Translations under genes and position numbers: made by a program
Notes under the pieces: model-generated
The model's database searches: none
What the model was told of the DNA's origin: nothing
Seen by the model: only the letters and a program-made list of their open reading frames with translations
NCBI GenBank assembly: GCA_902729315.2
Contig: LR746266.1
Location: forward strand, 3,358,759-3,422,758
DNA from: Spirodela intermedia
Taxonomy: Eukaryota; Streptophyta; Magnoliopsida; Alismatales; Araceae
Direction: 5' to 3'
Length of the DNA: 64,000 bases
Shown here: positions 1 through 12,132 of the stretch, piece by piece
Numbering within the stretch: the stretch's first letter is position 1
Layout of the letters: the number at the start of each line of letters is the position of its first letter

Positions 1-686
1 AAGTGATAAGTGAACTCATTCTTTCCTTCCCCGACTAGACTCAAAGCCTTCAGTGAGTGGTCACCTCTTCTTTTCTCCCCCCAGATGATGGTGATAAGCA
101 TATTCAACCTTTCTTTTTGACGGATATCTCCATAAAAAGGTGCAACACTTGTAGACAATACTTATGTGATTTTCACATAAGTGTGGCATGTCTAGACAAA
201 ACCAAGCCACCACACCGGTGTCTCTAGTTGCTTAGGAGGGATATTAAATTTGGGTAATAATTTGTATCCTATTTTCAATATTTGTTTACGTGCTTTCAAT
301 ATTTATTTATATTTTATGATAAGTTATTTCTATTTCATTCATGTTTTGATTGAAATGAGTATAATTGATTCAAAACCAAAAAATACTTTTTGTTCCTTTT
401 CTAAATATTCTGAAACTTATCTCTTATCAAATTGAGATCATGTCCAACTTATTTTCTATTTATTTTCACAGTCAAATCTTCAAGTATTTGTGTCCTTGAC
501 ATTTTGCGAATAATGATTTTTTTTGTTGATTTCAAACACAAAGTTAATAAGATTAAAGGTTGATTAATGAATGTTAAAGAATTAAATAAGGTGGAGATAT
601 TCATGCCTCACTTTATGCTATGCGTGTGAATTCTCAAGCACACATCGTTCAAGAATCATAATCACTATAAAAATAAGTTGATTGTT
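1..686. other. AT-rich intergenic DNA, no gene seen
   Basis: AT-rich sequence with only short open frames and no recognisable protein, RNA or repeat structure on either strand. Confidence 0.5.
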
Positions 687-934
687 TCTCTCTCTCTCTC
701 TCTCTCTCTCACTCTCTTGTGAGACCTTTTCTTTTCTCTCCATGTCTTGTGAGATCTCTCTTTCTTTCTCTCTCCTTCTCTCTCGATTGATCTCCGTCTC
801 TTTTTCTCTCTCTCGATCAATTTCTTTATCTCTCTCTCTCTCTCCCCCTCTCTCTTGTGAGATCTCTCCTTCTCTCCCTCTCTTGTGAGATCTTTTTCAC
901 TCCTCTCTCTTTCTCTCTCTTTCATGAGAGATAT
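687..934. repeat. (CT)n-rich imperfect microsatellite
   Basis: A run of about 250 bp is almost entirely pyrimidine on the plus strand. It begins with a near-perfect (TC)12 and continues as interrupted TCTC blocks separated by repeated TTGTGAGAT-like spacers. The open frames here encode only Ser/Leu or Arg/Glu runs and are artefacts of the repeat. Confidence 0.9.
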
Positions 935-1239
935 TTCTTCTCTTTCTCTATTTTTTTAATTCTTCTCATGTCTCACTTTTATTTTATTATTTCTATTAAA
1001 TAGTGATAAAATATTAAGATTTTTATATATAAACTAAATTAATTTCCCACGATGAATTAATTAATCACCTTGTGTTCGACTTGAGACTTACATCTATAAT
1101 AAGATATTAATCTTATTAAGTTTTAGTGATAAATATTATTAGATAATTAGTATTTATGCACAATGATAAGTACACATCACCTCTCTAGACATCTTGAGCT
1201 CTAAAGACTAAACATACACTTGATCCACCTACAAAAAGA

Positions 1240-2390
1240 AGATTGTGCAACTAGAGAATCATCCATGTCTATGAATACACTAAGAAGTCTATACCTAATA
1301 TAGAGTCAAAGTGGTCAATTGGCAGCATCATAAAGTTCACAACATCTTCTCATGCTTTGACCTTTAGTTGGGTTCTATGTAGTGTAAGTAAGGGTACATA
1401 CCGCAAGCTAATGACCCTAACTTGACCATTTGCTTGTGACACTATCAAGCTCAACTAAGATGCATCTCTCTTTGGGAGGGAGTTGTGGGTGGCCTCACTA
1501 TTGACCATTGGAAGCATGGGATGATTGCCGGTACTAGCCTCCATAAATATTTGTTTAACCTTGTCGATGCACTCAATCTCAGCATGTTGCTGCACTGCAC
1601 CCAACATCTCAGCATGTTGATTTAGGGTGAGTACCTCATCTACTACTACTCATGCTGCCAAAGCATTGACATACTTCTGTTGCAGACAATCATTGTGCAA
1701 ATGTGGCCCTCAACACATGAAGCTATCAATCTTCACAGGCTGACCATGTAGCATAACTACAATCATCTTGGGCCCTCCTTGACCCTTGGCAAACTCTCAC
1801 CTTGGTGATCTACATGCTTGTCCTTGCCATGTCGGCCCTTGCTATCAGTGTGCACCTTTTGGTCCTCCCTATGCTTTACAGTTCCAATAGCCAACAAGTG
1901 CTGGAGTTCTTGAGATCAATGAAAGCCTTTGCTGCTGCCATCATCATTTTCACATCTTGAGTTCCTTGATGCATGATTTCTATCTATGCCCATGGCTTTG
2001 GCCCAACTAGGAAATTAAATAACTTATATTCCTTGACATATTCTTCTAGTAGTAAATGAAGTGCTAGAGTTCTTGAGATCAACAAGAGCCTCTGCTGCTG
2101 TCATCATCATTTTCACATCTTGAGTTCATTGGTGCATGATCTCATCTATGCCCATGGCTTTGGCCCAACTAGGAAGTTAAATAACTTATATTCCTTGACA
2201 TATTCTTCTAGTAGTAAATGAAGTGCTAGAGTTCTTGAGATCAACAAGAGACTAAGAGCCTCCGCTGCTGCCATCATAATTTTCACATCTTGAGTCCCTG
2301 GTGCATGATCTCTATCTAGGCCCATGGCTGCAGCTCAAATGGGAAGTTGAATAACTTACAATCCTTGAAATATTCTTTATGTCCAAGATG
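1240..2390 (-). mobile_element. Decayed Ty3/gypsy-type retrotransposon relic (gag to protease)
   Basis: Read on the minus strand this stretch keeps the order gag, zinc knuckle, aspartic protease. At about 1684-1725 a CCHC-like remnant reads C-stop-GPHLHNDC followed by QQKYVNALAA, resembling the C-x2-C-GPH-x2-DC knuckle of plant gypsy gag. At about 1478-1507 the retropepsin active-site region reads NSEATHNS where DTGATHNF is usual. At about 1281-1315 it reads LPIDHFDSILGIDFL, the typical end of that protease. Several stops interrupt the frame (for example within the knuckle and at SCVEG/stop), and the catalytic Asp is lost, so the element is dead. No reverse transcriptase or clear LTR pair is visible. 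The superfamily assignment rests on these motifs and is fairly secure. The element boundaries are estimates. Confidence 0.72.
1896..2383. repeat. Three tandem copies of a 162-bp unit inside the gag relic
   Basis: Copies start at 1896, 2059 and 2221 with the motif AAGTGCT(A/G)GAGTTCTTGAG, so the period is 162-163 bp. Copies 1 and 2 are nearly identical in their second halves. Copy 3 is more diverged and has a 6-9 bp insertion near its start. On the minus strand each unit reads as gag-like peptide (M-x-AAEALVDLKNSST), so the repeat is an internal amplification of retroelement coding sequence. Confidence 0.85.
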
Positions 2391-5028
2391 ATTGACAAAA
2401 ATTTCTCCATGTACTCTTGTATGGTCTTGATAACATTCTAATTCCACTTATTAAACTAGTCTATATTCATGGTTTATATGTTTAATCAACTAGAAGTAGC
2501 ATGTTATCAAATAAATTCAATATATTATAAAATTATTATGAATTTGATAATTAGAATCATTTGAAGAATATTTTTATAGCAAGATGTGTTCGTGATGAGG
2601 ATGACTGGTCTTGGCTATTTCTCATTCATAGCATAATATACATTCTTGAATAATTGATTTTTAGTTCATTTAGAACCTGCTGACATCTCATGTATTTTTA
2701 GTTCATTCATTATAGAATAACTGATTTATCTTATTTTCAGGAAATATGAGAATGGGCCAATAGGCTAATGGGTCTTTCTCCCCTTCCCCTCAGCCCAAAA
2801 GGACACACGGTGGTTCAGGAGAGGCCATGATCCTTCCATGTGAGGCAGATGACCAGCCATCCAAGGACAAAGAGAAGGCCCAACTTGCAAGGGAGGAAAA
2901 GCTTTGACCGTGGAGATTTTCTCCCCCTCTTCATCCAAGGGTTGGGATTTTAAATGTATCGAAATATAAATTGCCCATAGAGAGGAGAGAAAGGGCACTC
3001 ATGGGATGAGGGGAGTGACTCGACCTTCTAGAGGGTTTGCCCAAGATCCAAAAAGAGGAAGTGAGGCCAAGATCTACTCTAGAGTCTACTTGTTGTTCTC
3101 TAGGGGAAATACCCAGAATAATGTCTTTACTTTGGTATGTGCATTTATTGTATTCAACTTTCATAGTAGTAATGAAGATTTATTTCATTGCTTGTTTATC
3201 ATTGATTCATATTGACCCCTTGTATGACATGAGGTTGAATTAAGAGAAGATTAATTTATGACCTCTCTTACAAATGATGAATTTCGTCTCAATTTCTTTA
3301 TGATTCAGCCGCCACATAAGTTGAATTTCATCCACGAATTTGTTCCATTCTTTGCCTATTAGCAATGGCGAAGAATTTATTATGAGGATCCTTATATGAA
3401 CACCACAGCACATTCAGAGTCAAGCTATCATTGTCAATCAGTTTTAGCAAGTGACAATTATTAGGATTGTCATTCATCGACTAGAGATTGTGTAGGAATC
3501 CATTCAATGTACTATGCCTGCACAAATCGATTGAATTTGGGTGGCAATTGATCAACAACTGTTCTATCTATTCTTCCGTAAAACTTGAATCTTTGCATGA
3601 TTTTTACTTTTCTTTAATTTATATTTTTTTTTTATTATACATTATGTTACAAACTATTTCTCTTTTGAAATCAAAGTTTAATTCAAATTAATTTGGCTTT
3701 AATTTTTACAAGTATTAGTCGATGTATTTACAGTGACTCAAATTTGGGGATGTTCTTTCATGGGCTGACATCTGATGACATAGTTACAAATACCTCATTA
3801 TCTATTTATTTATTATTTATTTATACTTCTTTTTATAATTATAAATTCTAAAAAATCAATCTATCAATTAGAAATCATAAATATAACTAACTAATTTTTT
3901 ATCTTCCTTGTGTTCAACAAAGAAAACCCCTATAAAATTAAATAATTCTAAATTAGCTTATTTTCTAGTATTTATAAATTATAAATTTATCAAATTTTCT
4001 TTACAACAACAAAAATATTCAGTCAAACTGTAGAAAGCAACTACTCAATTAGGATGTTGGGAGTGTTTGCAAAATTTATGCAACAATGGGAAAGGCTATG
4101 AAGGGGGTTATATGAGGATAATATGAGGAAGGTAAAATATTCTTAAGCCAAAGCAGATGTCAAACATAAGTTCATATAGACCAAGTAATTTAATCCAATA
4201 ATAAGGAGCATATACTTGACCTATGGAGAGACTATCTTAATGTTCATCATTTCATGAAATTAGAGTGTATGTGGGATATAACTATTGGCTTTTAGAGCCT
4301 TTATGGTTTTGATGTTGAAATAGTTCATAGAAGGGTAAAATACATGTCATCAAATAATAATTTCATATTTTATTTCATAAAATAATAACTTCTGAAATTG
4401 AGGTAATTTTATGTTGAGAACTTAGAAGATTATTGGTTGAATTTTTTCATATCTGTAGAAATTTTTCATGTGATTTTGAAATTGATTGCATGGCTTATAA
4501 TATCTCTTTTTAATTTACAAGAGGGGAATTATACTCATGAATTGGCTCACTCATTTGAACTTTACAATCATAATTGTGAGAAAAATACTACATAAGGGTA
4601 AAGTAGTGATTATATATTGCCACTATATAGCGACTTATTATCTTAACAATTATTCTCTTGACTGACCAAATGTCCTATCGCATATAAGAATAAAACCCTC
4701 CCTTTTTCTAAAATAAAATAGAGGAAATTCATTATTTTACAGATATAAATTGAGTAAAAAAGTCTTCACCGTTAACACCAAGCTAATCGAATAACTAAAA
4801 AGACTTTTTCAAGGATCGTTTGTTTGTGGGAACCCTGCCTTAAAGGATCAAATAACCCTTTTAAATGATAGTGGACGGGACTTTGACAATTCTAAATCTT
4901 TATCAGTAATTATAGCAGTTATTTTGCGGTTCCAAAGAGATGACCCAACACCAGAAAACTATCGAAGCAGCATCTTTTAGCCTTTAGAGTGGCCATACTA
5001 AGAATTATTGTGTGCGCTTATTCCTTCT
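2391..5028. other. Intergenic, no gene seen
   Basis: Mostly AT-rich. The 2760-3240 part is more GC-balanced. It lies where the 5' LTR or leader of the minus-strand gag relic would be expected, but I see no paired LTR, primer-binding site or target duplication to prove it. Short open frames show no recognisable domain. Confidence 0.45.
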
Positions 5029-5214
5029 TCATAGATACCGCTTGAGATAGTCCCTCATGCGTCTGTAGGGCACCTCCCGGTAGAGCTCAGAGGCCTCCTC
5101 CCCCACGTCGAAGTTGGTGAGGCATCCCTCGTAGAACACTTGGTAGAAGTGCCCCATGGCCACCTGCGAGCTGTAGTCCATGCCTGCAACGTACGTCCCT
5201 CCCCAGCTCAGAGC

Positions 5215-5258
<44 letters not shown>

Positions 5259-5742
5259 ATGCCATCAGTAGGATGGTGAAAACTGGGGGTGGGTCTACGT
5301 TGTTGAATGCCAGTTACCCTTCATGGCCGAGAAGAAGTCGTCGGAGGAGAGACGGGGCTTCTCCAGCTGCCTCCCGATGAGTTCCTCCCAGAGCCTGACC
5401 AGATTCATCTGGGAGAGGACGTTCTCCGGCGGCCGGATGTAGACCGTCTTGTTCGCCGCTCGCGGGTCGTTGATCGTCATCACGGCGTACGTCGCGATGT
5501 CGTCCTCGTCCACGAATACGGCTGTAGAGAGAGAAAGTGAACACAGGGTAGAGCTTGATGGTGGGATTTGAATGGAGGATCTCGACCTTTGACGTCGCCG
5601 GAACCAAGGATGGTCACTCTGTCCTTGCCCGGGAGTATTCGCCCAGTTGGCAGAAGCCACCGGCCATGTAGCCGGCGAAGCAGCCGGCGGAGATGTAGGT
5701 GAAGGGTATGCCTGTCTCCTCCACCGCCCTCCTCTCGCAATC
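5029..5742 (-). pseudogene. Pinoresinol-lariciresinol / leucoanthocyanidin reductase-like pseudogene, 5' truncated and frameshifted
   Basis: Three exons on the minus strand encode the C-terminal part of an isoflavone-reductase-like NAD(P)H reductase of the PLR/LAR/PCBER family (phenylpropanoid, lignan or flavan-3-ol metabolism, cytosolic). Exon 5587-5742 reads ERRAVEETGIPFTYISAGCF then GGFCQ. Exon 5318-5521 reads VFVDEDDIATYAV and TVYIRPPENVLSQ. The last exon, 5029-5183, reads GHFYQVFYEGCLTNF and ends YLKRYL. Splice phases join cleanly (VK-A-VFVDE; AMK-G-MDYSSQ). After GGFCQL the frame is lost at about 5641-5644, where one base is missing in a G run. The continuation GRILPGKDRVTILGSGDVK lies in another frame. 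The N-terminal Rossmann exons (GGTGYIG) are not found upstream to 7.4 kb. Two independent defects make this a pseudogene. If the frameshift were a sequencing error, the missing 5' half would still remain. Confidence 0.8.
5218..5256. repeat. (GA)n microsatellite in pseudogene intron
   Basis: About 19 GA units. On the coding (minus) strand it is a CT tract lying 30-70 nt upstream of the acceptor of the last exon of the reductase-like pseudogene, that is, in polypyrimidine-tract position. Confidence 0.9.
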
Positions 5743-5744
5743 CT

Positions 5745-5778
5745 GTCTCTCTCTCTCTCTCTCTCTCTCTCGCTCTCT
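5745..5778. repeat. (CT)n microsatellite
   Basis: Directly abuts the acceptor of the first surviving exon of the reductase-like pseudogene. It reads GA on the coding strand, which is a poor polypyrimidine tract. The truncation of the gene may lie at or beyond this repeat. Confidence 0.88.
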
Positions 5779-6387
5779 GGTTCCCTCAGCCACTTTTTGC
5801 CATTGACACTGAGTGTTTTTATAGCGTTCGATTTGCATTTCCATCTTATGTGTTACATGAAAGCTCCTTACTTTGAGAGAATTGAGTACATATTCCTCGA
5901 TGATTTGCATGTTTCACCCTGCTTAACATTTTACTAATTAGTGTTTTCTCAATCATAGAACTTTTGACTAGGCCGGGATTACCTTTTTTTTTAAATGAGT
6001 GTTTTATAATAAAATGATAATACAGGGATATAAACATAAATCTAATTGGGTACAAAATCGCCAGAAGGCTTTCTTTCACATGATTATAAAATGAGAAAAT
6101 AGTTTCTTCAGATGGACTCGTGGAATGTTATCTGTATTTAAAAGACATAACATTCTTTAAATGCGGAAAGGGATCAATGACCAACGAATACTCCAAGATG
6201 CGAGTATCAAATGAGGGCTTCAATAAAAAAGTTAATTATTTAGATGTTGCTTTGCACTTGACGTAGGATATTAGTGTTTCCCACAATTATTTAATACCAG
6301 GGATTGGGAGCCGACAGGGGAGCTAGTGTCTAGAGCATGACTAGGCATTGGGAGCTAGATTCATCGAACGTCGGTTACACCCATCTA

Positions 6388-6419
<32 letters not shown>

Positions 6420-7484
6420 CTTAAGATTTCACTTATAGAGAATCAAAATTTATTGCATATCATAAAGAATAATTTATGAGACCCATATCCAACCATAATT
6501 CAAGAATATTTTGCTACCATTTATCTTATGAATTATCAATTAGGAAGATATGTAAATTAACGGAGTGTTACCCATGTTTTTATTTTAAAACCCACAGATA
6601 TGTTTCTTATTTTTCTACGTGAGCATACTATTTACAAATTCATGTTATATCACTTTACGTTAAATTCATATAAAATATGTATTTTATGTGGGATCTCATT
6701 TATATCGATTTCAGCCATCATTCACATAAAAATCGGTTAACGCCAATCGGCCAATTCGAGTAGGTTCCCCTGTAGAACCGGCTAGACCACCACCTCGGGA
6801 CGAGTATGTCCGTGGGCTTTGGTCTGTTCTCGTTGAACATAGGAAGACACTGCGACCAGGATAACCTGGTCCAGAGATGTAGAAGATCCCGTACTGTGTC
6901 CAGAGGAAGGAAGTTCTGCGTGGGGACCCTCATCAAAGACGGGTGGAAAGGGAGAGAAGGATCGTTGATATGTAACTGATTGACTGTGAGTGAAAGAACT
7001 AGGAAATTGCAATGAAATTTTATACTATTGTCGCAAGAAGGACAATCGATATATTTCTAATACTTGTGGAATTTATTATTGTTTTAGTTTTTTGAGCTGC
7101 TAGAATTGAAGGCATATGTTTACATTTTAAACCTTGTCAAACAAGATCGAGGTTGAACACCAACTATCAAATATGCATTAATAAGTGGAAAAATAGAGTG
7201 TCTACAGCAAAATCTTTACTAAAATTTTAATTTAGTGCGACTACTCGCATGGTATATTTACAGCGAGAGCATGTTAACATGCTACTTGAAAGGACTGTAC
7301 TTTTGCCATTGATAACGAGGTCATAACGAACTGAAGGGTCAACGGTCGATGCACTAAGGCAATTGTAATTCTTGAACCTACTTTGCTGAGTGGATTTTTC
7401 ATAAGGCTTGGTGAGAGGAGGAAGGGAGGAAGGAGGGGGGGGGACAGAGAGCCTCCCACGAGCACGAGCCATAATCAAACTCAC
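5779..7484. other. Intergenic, no gene seen
   Basis: No continuation of either neighbouring pseudogene could be recognised. A (GA)n tract lies at 6389-6415. Open frames at 6718-7012 and 7227-7484 (minus) have no recognisable domain. The latter is where the missing 3' exons of the polyamine oxidase would be expected, but its translation does not resemble that family. Confidence 0.5.
6389..6415. repeat. (GA)n microsatellite
   Basis: Perfect dinucleotide run of about 27 bp in intergenic DNA. Confidence 0.9.
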
Positions 7485-8498
7485 CTTGTTAAACTTGAGG
7501 TGAAGATCTGTGATGTTGACCCTCCCCGTCGCCGGAGAGGAACTGGCGGGCCAAGTCGTGGACCACGGTCTCGTAGCCTTGCGGATCCACCACCAAGTTG
7601 CCCGTAGTTGACATACGTTGGAAGTGGTTCTGCTCCCTGAAGCCTCGTCACCCGCGGTGGCGTGTCGTAGTCGGCGTTATGATTGTAATAGTCCATCACC
7701 ATATCTAATGGTGTAGAGGGGGCACTGAACATGCCGAAGAGTAGATGTTGGTCAAGAAGAAGAAGAGGAGATCGAATTTAAAATCACACTGAACAAGTTC
7801 CGTACGCTCACTGTTTCTGGAGACGCTGGAAAAGTAAGACAGACATATCTTCGTCTCCGCTTGGTGAGAAGGTCTTGGAAAACTCCTTCGCGGCCTCGGA
7901 GACCTTCTCCGCCCTGTCCAAGGCCTCCTGAACAACGGAGGCATCATACTCTCCACTCCTGCGAGTGAAGAGTGTGCGAATGAAAGGACAGTGAAAGAAG
8001 ACCAAGAAGAAGTGGGAACACGCTGTAGGGTTAAATACTCTTGTTGGTATACTGAAGATGAGATTTTGTTGAACTCGGGGATGAATGCTCTAAGGTTGAG
8101 CTTGTTGACAAAGGTCCATACAGGGTCTTTGCCGTTGACCCCATCGACCCAGTGGGCACCGACCTCAACGTTGTGGCCGCCAAAGTTGACCTTTTGTATC
8201 CGACCCCCGATGCGATCCGTCGCCTCGAGGATCAGAATCTTCTCAATCCCGGCATCCGAAGCGCCTTCGCAGCTGAGATACCTGCGCAGACAGTGCACTT
8301 CGTTGGTGGTTCAAACCATTTCAAGAGATACCGGCGTAACACTGAAACCAATGATCCCGTTCAAAGATCAGATTTTTAACCGGAAATGCCGGCGCCGACG
8401 ATGATGGCCGATGGATCGTGGTCAGGCCTCGCCGTAACTCCATCCCCCTCCAGTCCTATTGCTAAGAGGAGTATCCTCAGAAAAGCTACAAGCATCAT
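7485..8498 (-). pseudogene. Polyamine oxidase pseudogene (secreted, maize PAO-like), 3' truncated with three frameshifts
   Basis: Four exons on the minus strand resemble the N-terminal half of FAD-dependent apoplastic polyamine oxidase. Exon 1 (8381-8498) starts MMLVAFLRILLLAIGL, a signal peptide, and ends at the FAD dinucleotide-binding motif IIVGAGISG. Exon 2 (8039-8281) reads ILILEATDRIGGRIQKVNFG. Exon 3 (7812-7958) reads SGEYDASVVQEA and SGDEDMSVLLFQRL. Exon 4 (7485-7724) reads STPLDMVMDYYNHNADYDTP and DPQGYETVVHDLARQFL. All splice phases fit. One base is missing after ISAAKAL in exon 2 (about 8260). A second shift falls before VVDPQGYE and a third before NITDLHLKFNK in exon 4, creating a stop. 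The substrate-binding and C-terminal FAD halves are absent. The upstream (CT)n at 8499-8516 abuts the start codon. Gene identity is secure and loss of function is very likely. Confidence 0.85.
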
Positions 8499-11070
8499 CT
8501 CTCTCTCTCTCTCTCTGACATAGATAATTGTTCTCCAGAAGAAGATAACTGAAGCCTTTAAATAGAGAAATTTTGACCGGCATTATTGGCGGCAAACTTG
8601 ATTGAACTTATCCCGTTATTTTTTGGTCTCGAGTCTGAGTGTTCACCGACCACGATATGTTGTGTCCTTTAACACCATACAAAGATTGGACGATATTTTG
8701 CCAGACGAATTTTAAAAAGAAAATTTATTTTCGTGCTTAGTGGGTGTCTGAAATTCGGCGGAAAGTTGGCCGATTTCGCGCGTTGGAACCCCGTAATTTG
8801 TCTTCTTGTAATGCTCGCTGTGCCTCAGTGGGCTAGAGACACGTGTCGGCTATCGAGGGGCCCAAAGGTTTGGTGGAACGGCTGATTTCATTTACTTCTA
8901 TTGACTGGGAGGGGGCACCAACGGCCCGCGGTGGCCTCCGCAGATTTATGTTAGAGTGCAGTTTCATTTGTAAGAAGATTTAAAGCTTCAAATAAAGTGA
9001 GCAAATCGCTGTTATTCCATGTGAAAAATAGTTGTCATTTAAGATAACTACCGATTTGAGATTAATTCGTCTTTCAAAGGTACACATTTGTGTGAAAACC
9101 AGATAAATATCACCCAAACATCCATATTAACGCATCCTCTAAGGCGGGGATAAGAGAATGTGGGCTATCTGAAGTTGACATTCCGTAAATTATTTAAATT
9201 ATTAATAAGCTTCTCTCTTTCTTCGCATGAAATTTTTTGTCCTCACAAACTGTACAACTCTTCTAGTCTAGAAGATCTTTGACTGCTTTCCATTAAAAAT
9301 AACATAAGTCGAGCATGTTCAAATTAGTCAAAGTCTAATGGTACTATGAAAAACACTAAATTTACTCATTAGATTATTATGCCTTCTTGGAAGATCTGCC
9401 GATACATTTATTATATCAAAAATCATTAACGACTTCTAATTCCCTCCCCCCCCCCCCTCTTGCCCCCTAGTGTACATATCTTCATCTATCATTTACGACT
9501 AATGAGACTGAAAGGAGATTAGGATAAACTTGCCCTAGAAGAGACGGCATAACTGATATTTTACAAAGTATTTTGTTGTGATCCGCTTGGCATGAGATGC
9601 CCCATTAAATACGAAACCAAATAAATTATGTCAATTGTGCATTAATGGAAACAAAGGTGAACACATTCAGAAAGTGAATAGGATAGGGTATAACCTTTCA
9701 TACAACTTTATATGACTAAAGGTAAGAAATATTTCTTGACTATAGTATGTAGAATATTGTGCTGTGGTAAAATAAAGGGTGTCACTCAATATATATATAT
9801 ATATACAATGCATACCATGTTGTCATTATTTGATTATGTTGAGGAAAATATTTCCTTTGAAAACTAGGAGTGCTACAACTATTTACATCTGATGTTCCTT
9901 GATTGGGATATAAAGAAAAACATGAAATGGCCTATCTGAGTATTGCTATTGTGGAATTTCAGGGCGTTTTGTTTCTTCTAAAATAGTTGTGACATATATA
10001 TAGATAGGTAAGAACTGTTAGAAATAATGAAGAAACTAATAAATTTAGGTAAGAAGAGACATAAAACAACCATATTTTATACCGGAATATTCGGTTTGAT
10101 AACCTGCTACTAATTCCTCTTCTGCTTCTGGTGAATCAAAAGGTAATCTCTCACATTCTGCGAGAGAAGAAATTAAAAAAACTATAAACACTATAGGTTG
10201 ACGCCAGAGATTCCATCCCCAAAAACCATATTTTGACTGGGCCTCAACTATATCAACTGTACTTGAACTGTTAGATAATTATAGTCGGCGATAACATCAC
10301 TGTTTCCGCCGCCTATTTCAGAACCGTACATGAAACTTGCATCTCATACGGCTCCTCTACTATATATATATAGAAATTGTCTTAAATGATCCACAGCAGA
10401 TCAATAATATCTAGAGAACGCAGCATGGAGAGAGTGCAAGTTGATGCAGAATTGAATATTTCAGCCTGCGTCTTGTTTCCTGGCATGCAACCTCACAAGA
10501 TGCCCGATTACACATACTGGTTGAAATGGTCGCCACAGGAATTGGGGACCTCCCTTGTTCAAGAAGAGAGAAGGCAAAATTAATAATTTTGTATACTTGA
10601 TGAAGGATGTGTGGTACAAGGAAAAGAAGAGGAACCATGACGCCAACTAATCAAAAGAGCATGATGAAAGCCCATATTATAAGACTTCAGACAATATAAA
10701 ATTTATTGTATTGAAGGGAATTTATTCATCTAATGTTTGTTTATAGTTTCATCTTGTATATTTAACTGAACTTGGGGGTGATTGATTGTGGTTCCATGGT
10801 TACTCTCGTAAATAATATGCAGGAATTTGTACTCTGCCAGGTGGGGGGGTTGTCTGAAATTGTAAAGAAACCGTATTCTCACACGAAGATTTAGAAATTT
10901 GCGGTCTTAAATGATGCTATTTGGTCAATAAGGACTATTAGACTAAGAAGGGACACAAAGAGTTATGCTCATCCTTGTCTATTTATTCTCATAGACCAAC
11001 AAATGAGTTGATAAGTCTTTCTTTTCTTAGGTTCACCGTAAATACTTTAATGTTTTTCTTTGTCCATTTA

Positions 11071-11101
<31 letters not shown>

Positions 11102-12132
11102 CCGCACTCGTTCCCTCTCTCGGTGAAGGAGAAAATGGGAGGCTTGATGGCAGATTCAGGCAACGTGACTATGGTTGGGCCAGTGGCATCATGAACAGGC
11201 TAATAGACTAAGGTCTGATGGCCTCCTTCTACCCCCCCCCACCTTCGCCGTCATTGGAACTTAAAAAAAAAAGTGATAGTAGTTCTAATAATTAGCCTTG
11301 AGAGGGGAAGGTAAAACCAAACCCGTTTACGCGATGGCCTATGGGCTTTCAACTGACACAGACTCAGTGGACCGAAGAGCAGACCCCAGAAAACAATGGG
11401 TGAGCGGAAGGGTGTTGGGTGTGCGATAAGGACAAGGTAGGATCTTGGGGAAGGCCTGGGAAACCGCGGAGAACAGCGGGTCGCTGTCGCCTCGGCAATT
11501 TAGGCTTAAGTGGATCTTCCGCCAGGAGTGGTGGCATGAAGCGACGCCGAGCAGAGCCTGCGGCGTCGTCCTGATTCTCTGCTGCACAGGAAGTTGGTTT
11601 GCCTTCTGCGTGTGCCGTGCAGAAGTCAGAGTGAAGGCAGGACAGACTGATCCCTAAACCTAAACTAGGCTGAATGTTGGGCAAGGCCTTGAGCCCAATG
11701 CAGCCAAGTAGTTTGGACTGGTCCAGCGCCCAATTAGGGCAGGCAACTAACGAGATGGCTGATCGAGTACCCCTGCCCTTATTAAGATCACAGACCGTGA
11801 GCCTGATGGGCTAATATCAGGGAGACTTTTATACTAGGGTCTAATCAAGAAGAAATTAATTGATTTTATCAGATTATTAAATTTTCTGATAATATTAGAT
11901 CCTGTGACGATTCGAATTTGTGTTCGTCGGCCGAGTAAGCCTAAGAGCAGTCTCACATTTTTCTGGATTTGAGTCTTTAAGAACAAACTGAGAACGATAA
12001 TTATTCTCGGCTGGAGCGGGCTTACCCTTAGCCTTACGTATTTCCAAAAACAAAGGAGATCCCGGTTTGTGTCGCTGTCGTCTTTCGAGTTCCGGTCCAA
12101 TGGGAGTCGTGATGGAGAGATCTCAAGGGCTT
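8499..12132. other. Intergenic, no gene seen
   Basis: 3.6 kb without a supported gene. It holds short CT (8499-8516, 11071-11098), AT (about 9789-9806) and poly-C (about 9447-9460) tracts. Open frames at 11339-11684 are GC-richer but show no domain, no splice continuity and no plausible start context. Confidence 0.5.
11071..11098. repeat. (CT)n microsatellite
   Basis: Perfect CT run of 28 bp in intergenic DNA. Confidence 0.9.

Noticed and set aside
11339-11684. Overlapping frames of 82-106 codons on the minus strand
   Set aside because: No motif, no splice continuity and comparable open frames on the other strand, so not supportable as a gene.
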